Shown: positions 49,256 through 61,370, counted from the first letter of the stretch. The stretch: 64,000 bases of DNA from Selaginella tamariscina (GCA_003024785.1 PUQB01000875.1:1-64000), one strand, 5' to 3'. Translations and numbers: made by a program. The notes: generated by a model not told the origin, from the letters alone.

Positions 49256-50636
49256 TGTTATGCTACAGAGGATTGGAGTTCCGTTCTGGTCGGCATGCAT
49301 TAAAACCCTGTCTGCTGATGCATTTAAATGGGATGTCGTGCCAGTCTGCAGGTGCATCAACCCTAAAGAACCACGCATCTTAATCCTCTGCTCCCGCGCC
49401 TAGGGTTCTGTTTCAATCTGCGTGCACCAGAGCCACGACCAGTGTTTGCGTTCACGGGCGGGGATGGGTTTAGGGTTTAGGGTTTAGGGTGCCAACCCAC
49501 TTGCGTAAACGGAAAAATGGTATTTCTGTTTTGTCTTGTTTCCGTTCTTTTGTTTTAATACTAGCTGTATTTTATTCTGGTTTTCGTTTTTTGTTGTTTG
49601 TGTTTAGTTGTAATTCTGGCTTGAGATTGGGAGTTGAATTGGTCGTACGCTACAGAGGACTGACAGCAGTTCCATTCTGGTCAGCATGCACCAAAAACCC
49701 CGTCTGCTGGTGCATTGAAATAGGATGTCGTGCCAGTCCACATATGCATTAACCCTAAAGAGCCATGCATCTTAATCCTTTGTTTCCATGCCTGGGGTTT
49801 TGTTTTGATCTGCATGCACTAGGCCCCAAAGCCCAGACCCAAAACTCAAAACCCCAAAACCCCAAACCCCAAACTCTAAACCCTAAACCCTAAACCAATT
49901 GTAATACAGGTAAGCAATAAGGCTTAAGCATTATCTGTTTGTGGATGTATTATGTAAATCTCAAGTACTTTATTTATTTTCGAAATAAGCTGTAATGAAC
50001 TATAAAACTAAATAAAGGTTCATAGGCGCGAAATATTATTATAAAGACCTAGTTATGGTTTTGATAGTTTCGACAATAGATCGTTTTAGTTACAGCTTTG
50101 ATGTTTTGATCAATTCTAGTCATAGTTTTAATGTTTTAGCTGTTGAATCTAGAACTTTTGTTGAGTCTGGGTCGTACCAACACGATGCATTTGAATAGGA
50201 TGTTGTGTGTTTGTGATTTTATTGTTACGCGATGGCGATAGAAACGTGTTAGCATTGCCATTGCAGTTGCGTCTTATTTCTATTTTATTCTCCTTTTTGT
50301 TGTAGTTTTGACGCATTAAATGTGTCGTGTTTTAGTTACGGTCTGTGTGCTGTAGTTTACATTTTTTGTTATTTGTATTCAGTCATAATTTCAGTTTGTG
50401 ATTCAGAGTTGAACTAGTCGTGCGCTACAGAGGACTCGACAACAGTTCCATTCTGGTCAACATGCACTAAAACCCGTCCACTGGTGCATTCAAATGGGAT
50501 GTCATGCTAGTCTGCAGGTGCATTAACCTTGAAGAACCACACATCTTAATCCTCTGCTCTCGTGCCTAGGGTTTTGTTTCGATCTGTGTGCACCAGACCC
50601 CAAATTTCAAACCCTAAACCGTAAACCAAATCAACA
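49256..50636. repeat. Telomere-like repeats with three copies of the ~200-bp repeat
   Basis: Repeat copies at about 49258-49435, 49650-49815 and 50415-50600. Degenerate telomeric sequence at 49465-49490, 49825-49900 and 50605-50630, the last fused directly to the truncated RING-tail exon. Mirror of 35513-36860. Confidence 0.75.
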
Positions 50637-51685
50637 GTATACATCTGGGATCGGATATTCTTCCCATGGACGCCAAGGCCCTGCAGTTTTGCCCTTTAAG
50701 ACCATTTTATGCTGGTGAAATCATAGCATGGCACAGGTAATAACGCACGTGTGTATGTGTCACTGAGACGCAGACATACATTATACATCGAAGATATACA
50801 TAACATTTGGCTATATATAGTTAATATTGTGGTATAGGGATGGAGAACCATCACAAAGGAGGTATGGTCGTGTTATGAAGGATATACGAGCTCCGGCTGG
50901 ACAGCCATTGTTCCGTATAGAAATCGAGACGAGTCCTGGACAAATGCAGGATATTCTATCCTCGAATATGCTATCTTTTAAAAGCACGGGTGGCAGCTTG
51001 ACTTCAGGTATGTTGTGTACTGTGTGCATATGCAAAGACATATTATGTAGATATTCATTATGTTTTATCTTTATAAGGAGAACATATACAATCCGTATAG
51101 ATATGCATATGCATGCATGTAAATGTTTACATATCGTGCAGAACAAGTTGATCTCTCAAGCCAGCTTGAGCTTCATGTCTCTGTAGCTGAAAGCAGTAAT
51201 GCAAGCGTGTCCAAAGAGGTATGTGTATTGCCTTCTTATATCCATATTGGATATGTATGTATGCACGCGCACATTGATTATATATATATATATATATGCA
51301 ATGCAGGAGAAAGTGAATGATCTGGGAGCTGTTGGATATGCACAAGCTATTAAGGATATATTGACATCAATGGGTTTGCCTCCCAGTCTTGAGAAACAGT
51401 CTTTGCTGGAACACACACTCTCACTCCACACAACAGCTAAGTTCTACACACGGTTTTCTCCTCAAAGAACAGGTAACACATACGTGTGGGCGTGTGTTGA
51501 CATTCTCGTTTCAGTATAGCTATCTTCTGCGTGTGTTACGTATATACCTCCCAGTATAGGGTGTGTGCGTGTCATAGTGTTGTGTATATGGACAATATGT
51601 TATGGTGTGCATATGGATGTAAGAATACATATATATTATTATATGTATCTATGTATATGGACTTTCTTAGACTTCTTCACACTCA

Positions 51686-51755
<70 letters not shown>

Positions 51756-52139
51756 ACCTATACATGTACACATGCACGTACTCTTTGCTTAACTTAATTT
51801 GACTACGCTAGTAAAATATCTGTTTGAATATAATACATGTATAACGCGTTTGTGTGAAACTATGAGAAAATTATTAAACTCATCTCTCTCTCACGCACGC
51901 GCGCGCACGCACACACACACTTATATGTATGTATATTGCAGGATAGGGCGGATTCAGCCACACGTGAGGTGGAGACGGTGAAATCTGCGTGGACGTGCAA
52001 AATATGCCTGAGTTCAGAAGTAGATACCTTACTAGTCCCATGTGGCCATGTGACGTGTCAGAGGTGCTCTTCAGCAGTGTCCAGGTGTCCATTTTGTCGA
52101 CGGACTGTAAACACTGTTCATAGAATGTATAAACCTTAA
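50637..52139 (+). pseudogene. Sacsin-like C-terminal tail with RING, copy F (one-base insertion)
   Basis: Exons 50637-50736, 50838-51007, 51142-51218, 51307-51472 and 51942-52139. The first three and the last match the open copy D in frame. The fourth has one extra base near 51429 (ctccacacaacag for ctccaacaacag), which shifts frame before the RING. The RING exon itself is full: CKIC, CGHVTCQRC, CPFC, ending RMYKP. Without the extra base this would be an open 5'-truncated RING gene. The 5' end is fused to degenerate telomeric repeat; a partial product could only start at an internal Met such as that of MQDILSSN. Confidence 0.75.
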
Positions 52140-52571
52140 ACCGTAATACACCTTTCTTATTAAATTAAATTTTTGAAGTACATAAAATATTACACATGAT
52201 TCTCAGGGCGTTATGACTTGAGCACCTCATATGCGGTTTATAATATTGATTTAATTAATTTTTTTCAATATACAAATGGCTTCATATCATACAGTTTAGT
52301 TTAGATGTATATAAACCAACATAAATATAATAAATACTCGTATATAATAGGTGCCACGTTAACCCTTATCACGCCTACGTGGGATTTTGCAACTCCCACG
52401 CAGGCATGCATGAATAACACATGGTAACACATATTCACACGTTGTTGACGTGCATTAAAACCAAATATTATAATACGCGTGATCAAATGATAAAAAGCTA
52501 TTAAAAGAATCCACCCCCCTTTTTTTTTCCTCGAAGAATCAGTTGTGGGGTTTTTATGTGCTAGGTTCTCC
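52140..52571. other. Intergenic between RING-F and LRR-F
   Basis: RING 3' region, then the presumed LRR promoter with a C-run/T-run at 52515-52530 about 45-55 bp before the ATG. No gene seen. Confidence 0.5.
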
Positions 52572-53728
52572 ATGGCTATGGCTATCAAGGTCCCTCTTTC
52601 TCTTGTTTTCTTGGGTTTCCTTCTTTCAGGATCTCATGCCACTCCAAACCAGGACGGTATACTCGCGCGCGCGTGTGTGTGTGCGCGCGTGTGTGAGTGA
52701 GAGAGAGACTGTGTGTGCGGTGCGTGTATGCAAGAGAGAGAGAGAGATTGACCTTTTGTATGTTTTTTCTTTTGTGTTTCAGTTGTTGCTCTTGCCACCT
52801 TCAAGGCATGTGTTGAGGATCCATCCAACGCGCTAAAATCCTGGGATGCCACATCCTTTGACGCCTGCACTTTTATCCATGTCACATGTGATGAGGACAA
52901 CACAGTCGTAGGAGTGTAAGCGCTACAACAGTGTGTGTGTGTGAGAGAGAGATAGCTCTGTACGTCTCTGTGCACTGCATGTGTGTGTGAGAGAGAGAGA
53001 TCTATATGTGTCTGTGCATTGCATGTGTGTGTGAGAAAGAGAGAGAGGCATCTATATGTCTGTGCACTGCATGTGTGTGTGTGTATGTGATAGAGAGAGA
53101 GAGAAAGAGCTCTGTATGTGTCTGTGCGCTGCATGTGTGCGTGATAACTGTCTTTGTATGTGTGTGTGGTAATGTAGTACTGTGTATATTTACCAGGGCA
53201 CTGCGGGATTATCAGCTTTCAGGGACTATACCATCTGAGCTAGCGAATCTGCAGAATCTACAGTCTTTGTAAGTATTATTTCTTTGTTTACATTCTCTCT
53301 CTCATATTTAATATGCAGGTACATTGGCAAGAATAATTTATCTGGGTCAATACCACAATCCCTGGCTTCACTCTCCAAGCTAGCCTACTTGTGAGTATAC
53401 GCTTTTTTTATATAATAATAATAATAGCATATATATTTAACGTTCGGGGCCATCCATAATAATATATGTGTGAGCCGTATATAACTATAGAATATAATGA
53501 TCCATGTTTGCAGTGATGTTTCGTTTAACAAGCTATCAGGGCCAATTCCCACCGGTGGTCCGTTTGATAACTTCCCTGCAAGAAGGTCTAACCTAGTTAT
53601 TATGCTTCTCTCTCTCTCTATCTATCTATCTATATAATGCATGTTCCTGCAGTTTTGCTGGGAACCCGGGATTGTGCGGAAAGAAGATTGGCAAGCCATG
53701 CCACAGCCGCCGACTTCTGGCTGAGTAG
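52572..53728 (+). CDS. Short secreted LRR protein, copy F (intact, 169 aa)
   Basis: Exons 52572-52656, 52783-52915, 53197-53268, 53319-53390, 53514-53585 and 53653-53728 total 510 bp, all introns GT-AG, ending TAG. Same product as copy D with at least one substitution (KLAYL for KLTYL): leader, N-cap with the CTFIHVTC pair, three 24-residue LRRs and a SERK-like LCG...PC cap, no membrane anchor or kinase. An AATAAA signal lies at 53768-53773. The gene is a mosaic: intron 1 resembles copy D, whereas intron 2 onward, including the CTACAG at the end of exon 3, resembles copy C. Copy C in the outer arm is broken by four one-base losses that are absent here. Confidence 0.87.
52930..53150. repeat. 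Minisatellite in LRR-F intron 2
   Basis: GT/AG-rich units with TGTCTGTGCACTGCATGT-type cores; the last unit has the variant GTGCGCTGCATG, close to the variant unit of copy C. Confidence 0.75.
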
Positions 53729-54422
53729 TTAGATGTCTAGGTGATTATGGTTTAAGTAGCATGTGTTAATAAAGTATAATTCATGGATTAGTGGAGCACA
53801 ATCTACTGTGTAAACATTATACGTATATATACATAAATGTGTGTGTGTGTGTGTGTGATATAGTATAGAACTTTTGAAGTGTTAAAAGATACTGTTTTAT
53901 AGATAGATAGATAGATCGTAGATATAAAATATAAAAAGTTTATTGACAACTAATAAAGTCGCAAAAGTCAGATATATTATTTTTTGTTAAATAATGTATG
54001 AGAAAAATTCTTGTAAACTATAATATAACATAAGTTTACTTGAAATAAAATAAAATAAATATTGACAAATTTCGAGGAAAAACCTTTTATAGTACTATTA
54101 TTAACTTATTAATAAATTGAATAATTTTACTAGATTATTATAAAAGCTAGTTTTAAATTACATAGTCTCTTGTCTGAAAAATAATTTAATATACTGTCTC
54201 TCTCTCTCCACACACACTATCTGTATACACTTACTGGTACAGTTAAATGTCTGCATCAATCGTGGCTAGCATGTTCAAGTAAATTAAGGATATGATGTAA
54301 CATCCATGAATAATATTGTACTTGATCAAAACGGCTTCCATAGTTTAACTCTGTGTGTGTAAGACTTGGACAAAGCTAATTAAATAATGCCCACTTGTTT
54401 AGTCCCAAATATATATAGAATG
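53729..54422. other. LRR-F 3' region and displaced protease-F promoter
   Basis: Contains the AATAAA signal (53768-53773), a GATA microsatellite (53903-53917) and, at about 54409-54418, the TATATATAG box that in unit B serves the protease. Confidence 0.6.
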
Positions 54423-55435
54423 AATGGAGCCGAGTGCCGCCATTTTGGAGGCTTGGGGCCCAGGAGGCCTGGGCTCGAATATTCAAGAATATTCTAGAAT
54501 ATTCTTTCTAGTCCGCAGTATTGGCCTCAGTCGGCAAAAAAGAATTCTATTAAAACTGTTGTATTTCTATCTTATTTTTTTTATATTAGCTTAATTTATT
54601 ACTCAATATACATTAGCTAAAGTTTCTTCTTCATGTTAAGTAAAGCTGCAGTTCTCGAACCACCAGTTACGCTTGGACGTGGAGGTGTTTGAGTAGGTAA
54701 TTCTTATGGTCTAATTTCTCTGCGAGCTTGTTTGTTACCAACCTAGAGAGTTCGAAACTCTTCTCGGTTCCTATAATATTCCTTCCAAGCTCGACGGCAG
54801 CTAGCAACGATGACCCAGTTTCAGAACCAATATCCCAGACTAAGTCGCCAGGTCTACTGAGACGCTCGATCAAAAGCTGCATGAGTCAAACACTCTTCGG
54901 TTGAATCATCATCTTGCACAAACTTCCATTAGGATAAACATAGCAAAGTACTTCCTTACCAAGCCTCCTGAAAACGGTCGGCGGTGTTGACGAGGATCGT
55001 GTTCATCAACGCCAGAGGGTTTGGCCTCTTCGACTTCTTTTCAGAGCTTTGCAACACCAAGAGAATTAACAAGTTATCCTGCCACATAGACCAAGTTAAA
55101 CTTGAACTTGAATAGCTAGCTTACCTTAATTTTGTCACGGTATCCAACCTCGTGCACAGTAGACGCTGTAAGTCCCTGCAACCTCCAAGTTGATTACTGT
55201 AGCCGCCTGAATCATCGCCAAAACAGAAGGAGAACTCGCGAAGACTCGCGAATGGTTTAGGGTTTAAGATAATGCTTTATTAAGCCAGTCGGCATATTAA
55301 AAAACTTATATATTCTAGAATATTCTTGAGAATATTCTAGAATATGCTAGAATAACCCTAGAATATCTGCGAATATACTAAATAATATGAAGCCTCCTGA
55401 GCCGGAGCCTCCTTTTCGCCGAGACCCAATGGAGC
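54423..55435. mobile_element. ~997-bp insertion with 8-bp target-site duplication, inverted copy
   Basis: AATGGAGC at 54423-54430 and 55428-55435 flanks the element, the same site and boundaries as at 23966-24973. Imperfect terminal inverted repeats with GGAGGCT and CAGGAGGC cores. Subterminal TTCTAGAATATTC runs at about 54477-54508 and 55311-55345. Carries a methyltransferase-like fragment on the minus strand. Confidence 0.85.
54667..55215 (-). pseudogene. Methyltransferase-like gene fragment, inverted copy
   Basis: Last open part 54667-54882: LLIERLSRPGDLVWDIGS motif with LAAVELGRNIIGTE, differing from the other copy by AEKLDHKN for AENINHKN. The middle exon reads SEKKSKRPNPLALMNTILVN followed by TADRFQEAW in one frame, suggesting this copy is nearer the ancestral sequence. 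A stop follows EAW, so it is still not a complete gene. Confidence 0.6.
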
Positions 55436-55480
55436 TTTAAGTTTCATCAAAATTAATTAGTACAATTCCATGGGTATCAG

Positions 55481-56810
55481 ATGGTTTTTTTCTTATTAGC
55501 AGTCAGTTATTCTTCAGCAAGCAATCGTAGCGATCCTGCATGGCAAACATTTCAGATGTGGCTGCGTGAGAATGGCAAACTCAATGATAAGACCTATGAC
55601 CAGGAGAAGAGGTTCCCTATCTTCAAGGTTTTCTCTCTTTCACTCTGTGTGTGTGCGCGCGCGCGCGCGTGTGTGTCAGTGCTAACACATGTATGTATAG
55701 GAAAATCTCAACTACATAAACAACAAAAACTCTCAGAAGCTGACGTACACTCTTGGGCTAAACAACATGGCAGACTTAACTAATGCTGAGTTTAGAGCCA
55801 TCTTTGCATCTGTAATCAAACTCAATAGCTCCTCAGATATATCTTCTCCACCTGATAACGTAAAATTTTCTCCCAATCGTGGACGTAAATGTTTCAGTTT
55901 TGATTGGCGAAATGTTGGTGCCGTAACTCCTGTAAAGGACCAACGTTCTTGTGGTAATCATATCTCTCTCTCTCTCTCTCTCTCCAGTTTAAATCGACTG
56001 CAATGCACTGCAGGAAGTTGTTAGGCATTTGCAACAACAGGCGTTATCGAAGGAATCAACTACCTTAGAACTAGGAGAATGGTCTCTTTGTCTGAACAAC
56101 AATTAGTGGATTGTCACTCTAAAAGCTGCAATGGGGATTGGACAGATGCTGCTTTCCGCTACATAATAAAGAACAATGGCATCACCACAGAGAGAGATTA
56201 TCCGTATAATGCTCAAGTTAATAAATGTGATAAATTGAAGGTAATACGTTACTCAGAATATATATGCTCAACATCTCCTTATTAGCTTAAGCACACTATA
56301 ATCCATGGTTTAAAATATATTAGAGAATAACATATTGATTTAATTTAACTGTGCTTAAAATGCAGGAGGGGCATCATGTAGTAAGAATCAAAAGCGTGCA
56401 CTATGCCCCTGCAGGTAATGAAGCAAATATTAAAGCTGTTGTTCAGAGACATCCCATCTCAGTTTACATCAACGGAGGAACACCTGATTTTCAGCTTTAT
56501 AAAAAAGTACTGTTATTGAGTTTAATGTCATAACTTCGAATTATATATATACATTATATAGTTACTGCAGTGCATAGTAATGATATTTGGTGTAATATAG
56601 GGAATTTTTTCTGGGAATTGTCCGGCAGTAATTAATCATGCAGTTCTCACGATTGGATTTGGAACGGATTGTGCAACAGGGATGGGTTACTGGATAATTA
56701 AAAACTCATGGGGTAAAGGGTGGGGTGATAATGGATATGTCAAAATGGCAATGCTAGGAAACGGAGATGGACTGTGTGGAATCAACAAGTATCCAATGTA
56801 TGCGACTTAG
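55481..56810 (+). pseudogene. Papain-family cysteine protease, copy F (stop at active site)
   Basis: Exons 55481-55627, 55701-55953, 56014-56240, 56366-56506 and 56601-56810, 326 codons in phase with one TAG at 56022-56024, directly after the catalytic Cys codon. Same leader change (MVFFLLAV), same stop and same insertion upstream as copy C. The remainder is fully open and keeps NHAV and IKNSWG. AATAAA at 56852-56857. Expected product: a leader plus I29 prodomain of 136 residues, unless the stop is read through. Confidence 0.87.
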
Positions 56811-57035
56811 TAAGCCCATATACCACGACATTGTATATATCCATTTTATGAAATAAATAATGCAATTGTTTTATTTAGGTCAAAATTAATAATAATGAGA
56901 AAAAAAATAATGCAGCAAAGAGGCTCTGTTAATTAGTTATATGGTTGTGACAGTGGATTAAATCAATAGATTTTACCATATTGATAAAACCTTGTCAAAC
57001 TTAAATTACATAACATATTTATATCTTAAATTTTT

Positions 57036-57125
<90 letters not shown>

Positions 57126-58630
57126 CACACGCAAAGACCTCTAAATTCCTAAGATATAAGGCATATGCAGTACATTCGCTTGTTTTATGAGTTTACGGAT
57201 GTATTGGGTTGATGAGCCTGGAACGGATTCATATCTATCACATAGATCAAATTTTACAGCTATTTTTACACATCAACTAAAGAGTGTATCTTTTTATTTA
57301 AATTATATATAAAGTAATTTAATTAAAAATATTAAATTATATATATTATATTTTATTAAAATCATAAACTTAAATTTAAAACTATAAATTTAAATATTTT
57401 TAATTTTAACTTTAAAATCAATAGTGAGATTTTCCACTGTTAATTTAAATATTAAAACAATAGAATTTATAAACTTACCTTTGATACTAATAAATAATAT
57501 CTATGTGTGATGAATTCACTATTTTATCATTATTGTTTTGTAATGTCACTATAAATTTGTCATTATTGCTTTAACCTAATTTGCCTTAACGTTTTAGCAA
57601 TTGATTTTATTTAATCTATCTATAATAATACAATGTGGTACATAATTTATAATCCGCCAAAACATATTTAAGTTGGATTCTTAAAATGAATCTTATAAAA
57701 ACATTTATCTTTAAAAATGTATAAATATAAATCTTATAAAAAATTTATCTTAAATATATGAAAAAAAAATTCAAAATTCAACTTAATTCTAATCCTCTAA
57801 AGGTCAAAATTATTTCATAAATGACTATAGAGAATGACAAACTCAAGCACAAAAAATATAAAATATTGTTTAATTGATGATATCAGTATTAAACCATTTA
57901 GTATAATACTTTTTGAAAGTTTAATATATTTTTTAAAGCACAATTTAATTAATTAAATATAATTATTTATTTAATGATGATATAAAGTGGTTATTATAGT
58001 TTTAGTTCATGGTTTTGATCACATTCTATTAATTAAATTAATAAAGTAATTACTTATTCAAAGTTTTATTTTTATTATATTTATGTTATGTGTAAATTAT
58101 AACTAAAATGGGAATGTCCATAGTCCCATTTCTTAATAATTAGTAATTTTAGTTATTTAATTAGCATTTTCTAATATTAAAGAAATATTCTTTAAAATAA
58201 TATATATTTAAAGAAAGAATATTCTTTAGAATATATGTTTAAAGAAAGAATATTCTTTAAAATATATGTTTGAAGACAAATATTCTTTAGAACATTATAT
58301 TTTTATAATTGACCCTTTAATTATATCATTCATGGATAAAAAATTAATAACATTATAAAAGTAGAAGGTATTAAGTTATATAATATATTATATTTAAGAT
58401 TGCATGGGCCTAATATCAAAATTATTAAAGAGAATGAGAGGTACATTATATAAATATTAATGTTGTTATTAAAATATTAATATTTAAATATAACATTAAT
58501 TAAAAATTTGTACTTAATAATATATATATAATATACAAAATCCTATATAGTCAATCTTCCATATCTTTTTATAAATTTATATAGTTAAATAAACAATTTA
58601 GTACTATTATTAAAAAGTTTATTATAATTA
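56811..58630. other. AT-rich spacer with microsatellite
   Basis: Mirror of 20801-22595. CT, TA and CA runs at 57040-57131. AAAGAATATTCTTT-type palindromes at 58185-58265, here in about three tandem copies. No gene. Confidence 0.7.
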
Positions 58631-60717
58631 TATATTTAATAATTTTGTAATTAGCTTCAGAAAACATACATTCTCTTGCGTTTTTATTAATCGTGACTTT
58701 ATGAACGCTTCTTGACATCCACCTATATCAAATGGATTTAACATTTATAAAATGTGCTGGGTCTTTTTAATTGGGAGACAATGTTTTCTTTAGGCATCCA
58801 TTATATCTTTCGCTCTCCTTCTTATGTTGCATTTTTTGTAGTTTGAACCATGCAACCTTAACCATATTATTTTTTGTGATAAATTTAGGTGTGTCGATAA
58901 TTTGACCCATCCAAATAGGCTGATTATATGACACATCTGAAGTAATGAGGACCATCACTAGTTTTTGAAGATCCTTACAACAATCAAAGTATGCTTTAGG
59001 TTTTTGGTTCATTTGTCCAACAAAGTGTGGGGTTTGCACTTCTACATCACTATTAACTTCTATGTTGTTTGTGCTCATTGATGTCATTTCAATCTCCTCT
59101 CGCCACCTTGTTTTAGGCCAAAAAGGGTGTTATAATTATGTACTTGTGACAGTAGGCCTTATCACCCAATAGTCGACCACATGCTTATATAGTTCTGAAT
59201 AACTAGTTGCCTTATTAGAATTCTTTGGTATCGATTTTTGAATCCATGCCACATATTTTTTGATGCCATCAATAATAAGTTCTTGTTCCTTGAGCTAGGC
59301 ACTCAATAAATAGGGTCTGGTTATCCTTATGGGAGAAGTGGCTTTTCATCCTCTCCACTTTTGAAGAGCAATAAGCCCTCTTTCGGTAACCACTCCTGCG
59401 CTGATGGCCATAACTTGTACTGCATAATAGGTATATCATTTCTTATGGAAAAAAAGAATTGTAATGACACAAGGTGACCAACTAAAGAATCGCTCCCCTC
59501 TTTGATATACTCTTTGAGAAACTTTTTGAAGTCTGGCACCTTAATCATAAGCAAAGCACAATTTTTTTTGGAGATGCAATTTTCAAAAAGATCTATCATA
59601 TGTGGTAAGGTAAGTGCACTTGTCCTTTTTGTAGAGTTGGAGACTTTGTTGAAGAACGCATCAATATCTTCCTGAGTGTGACCAACCATAAAGAAACTGA
59701 GCGTGATTGTCTCAAACACACCTTTGACAACAAGCATTGACAAGTATGCTAGTACATATTTAAAAAATAAAAGTAAGTATAAGCTTGAGAAACCCTTAAC
59801 TAAAATGATTTACTTATTTTTGTTCTCGCCTGCACAATTATCCATCTGTAAAAGCAAATGACGAGGAAGCTTATTTGATGTTAAGAACACATGTACAATA
59901 TTTGAGCTAGATCTCTCCATTGAACCAAAACTCTCAGGGCCATTGACAATGCCTCTCATATTCCCAAGTAGCCTTAAGTACAACGTGTTCATGAGAGCAT
60001 TATATAAATGTACAAGTGTCACACTTGAAAAAGCTAGAGTGTTTTGCAATCTCCACATCCTTAAAATGAGTATTCCATATGTTGTTGAAGGTACCAGTGC
60101 AGATTGTTTGGAGCCCCATCAAACTGAGGCACTTGTTCACATGTTAATTGAGTGTAGATTGAAGGCAAAACCTTGACTTGACCCCTGCATTTGTGGTTCG
60201 GCATTTGTGAGGCATCTTGTCTGCCTTGAGTATCTCTATGGCTACCATAATGTGAGAGCGGGTTTTGACCATGTGAGTGTTCCCATGTCTTGAGGTGTGT
60301 GCTCCATCTAGCCACTCATCCCTCCGGCGGTAGAACATGGTCTTTTGAATCCCGTATATAGTGTACTAAGCTTTGAAGCAGATGGTCACCTTATTAAATA
60401 CCATGGATGTACTCTAATAACATGTGTCCAAGTCCATTCCATCAATACACCCATTTAGTGCAGCATATACAAACTCATGCCTTTGCTTTTGGGTGAACAT
60501 ACAAAAGGCATGACTACATTGGCAATTTCATTCCGGTTTGCCATATGACAACACTTCTTCTTGCAGCAGTCAATCATGGAAATGTTAGCAATGCTTACTG
60601 ATGATGTAAGATCCATCTTGACCCTCTTCCTGGAACCCCCTTTTTCTGATTATAGGACCAATGTAAGGAACCTCTTCAAATATTCCAGGTTGTTATTATT
60701 GAAATCCAACTCTAAAA
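58631..60717 (-). mobile_element. DUF7869-like transposon gene, copy F
   Basis: Mirror of 18735-20800 with longer open pieces: 59327-59743 (138 codons) carries GHTQEDIDAFFNKV and KTSALTLP-like residues; 59810-60058 carries the MDNCAGENKNK segment with a preceding HFSLPH/HLLLQ-like stretch; 58767-59087 carries NQKPKAYFDCCKDLQ. The N-terminal module and the GGGATTAATCCC array are absent. Frameshifts separate the pieces. Confidence 0.65.
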
Positions 60718-61370
60718 TAAAATAAAAAGAAATAAATAAAATTGAAAAGGTATATTAAAATTAAAAAACTCCAAAGCATAACTAAGATAATAAAATTATA
60801 AGTAGAATAAAACTAAAGCAATAAAACAGTAAAATTATAACTAGAATAAAAATACAATAATAATAAAACAAATATGAAAACTATAGCTATATGAAAATCG
60901 AAATGTAAATAACTAAAAAACGGACACGAAATCGGTTGGCGTGGGCTCGGAGGGCACGCGGGCAAGGCCCTTAAAGAGGCCTGCACCCAGCGTGCCTTAT
61001 CCATCGAGTTCATCGCGCTAACCCAGGGCCTAAACACGATCGATCTGGGCCATCCATCCGAAACCCAATTCACAATTTGTGTTAAATTAAATTGATCTAA
61101 TTTTAATTGAAGCTTCCTTATATAGGCCTTTAAATATAAAATAAATAAACTCTGAGGTATATTACATACTACATTAACAAACGGTGCAGGCGGCAAGTGA
61201 ACTTTATAATAACGTTCTAAACATAGAATTAAAAAGTAGATAAAGAAAGCATAATACAACATGGGTTTCCAGCTTATCAACTTTATGCCACTAATTATTA
61301 CTTTATATTCATGTAATTATATATACAATATTTATAAGGGAAACCAACCAAGAAAAGAAGAGGGTTCACA
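60718..61370. other. A-rich block, GC-rich island and spacer
   Basis: Mirror of 18061-18734, including the AGGGCACGCGGGCAAGGCCC island at 60950. No gene. Confidence 0.6.

Larger units (their letters stand above)
44710..56035 (-). repeat. Right arm of inner palindrome
   Basis: Reverse-complement partner of 31048-41283. It carries the additional 1-kb insertion at 54423-55435. From about 50.64 kb rightwards it is simultaneously the start of the right arm of the outer inverted repeat. Confidence 0.85.
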
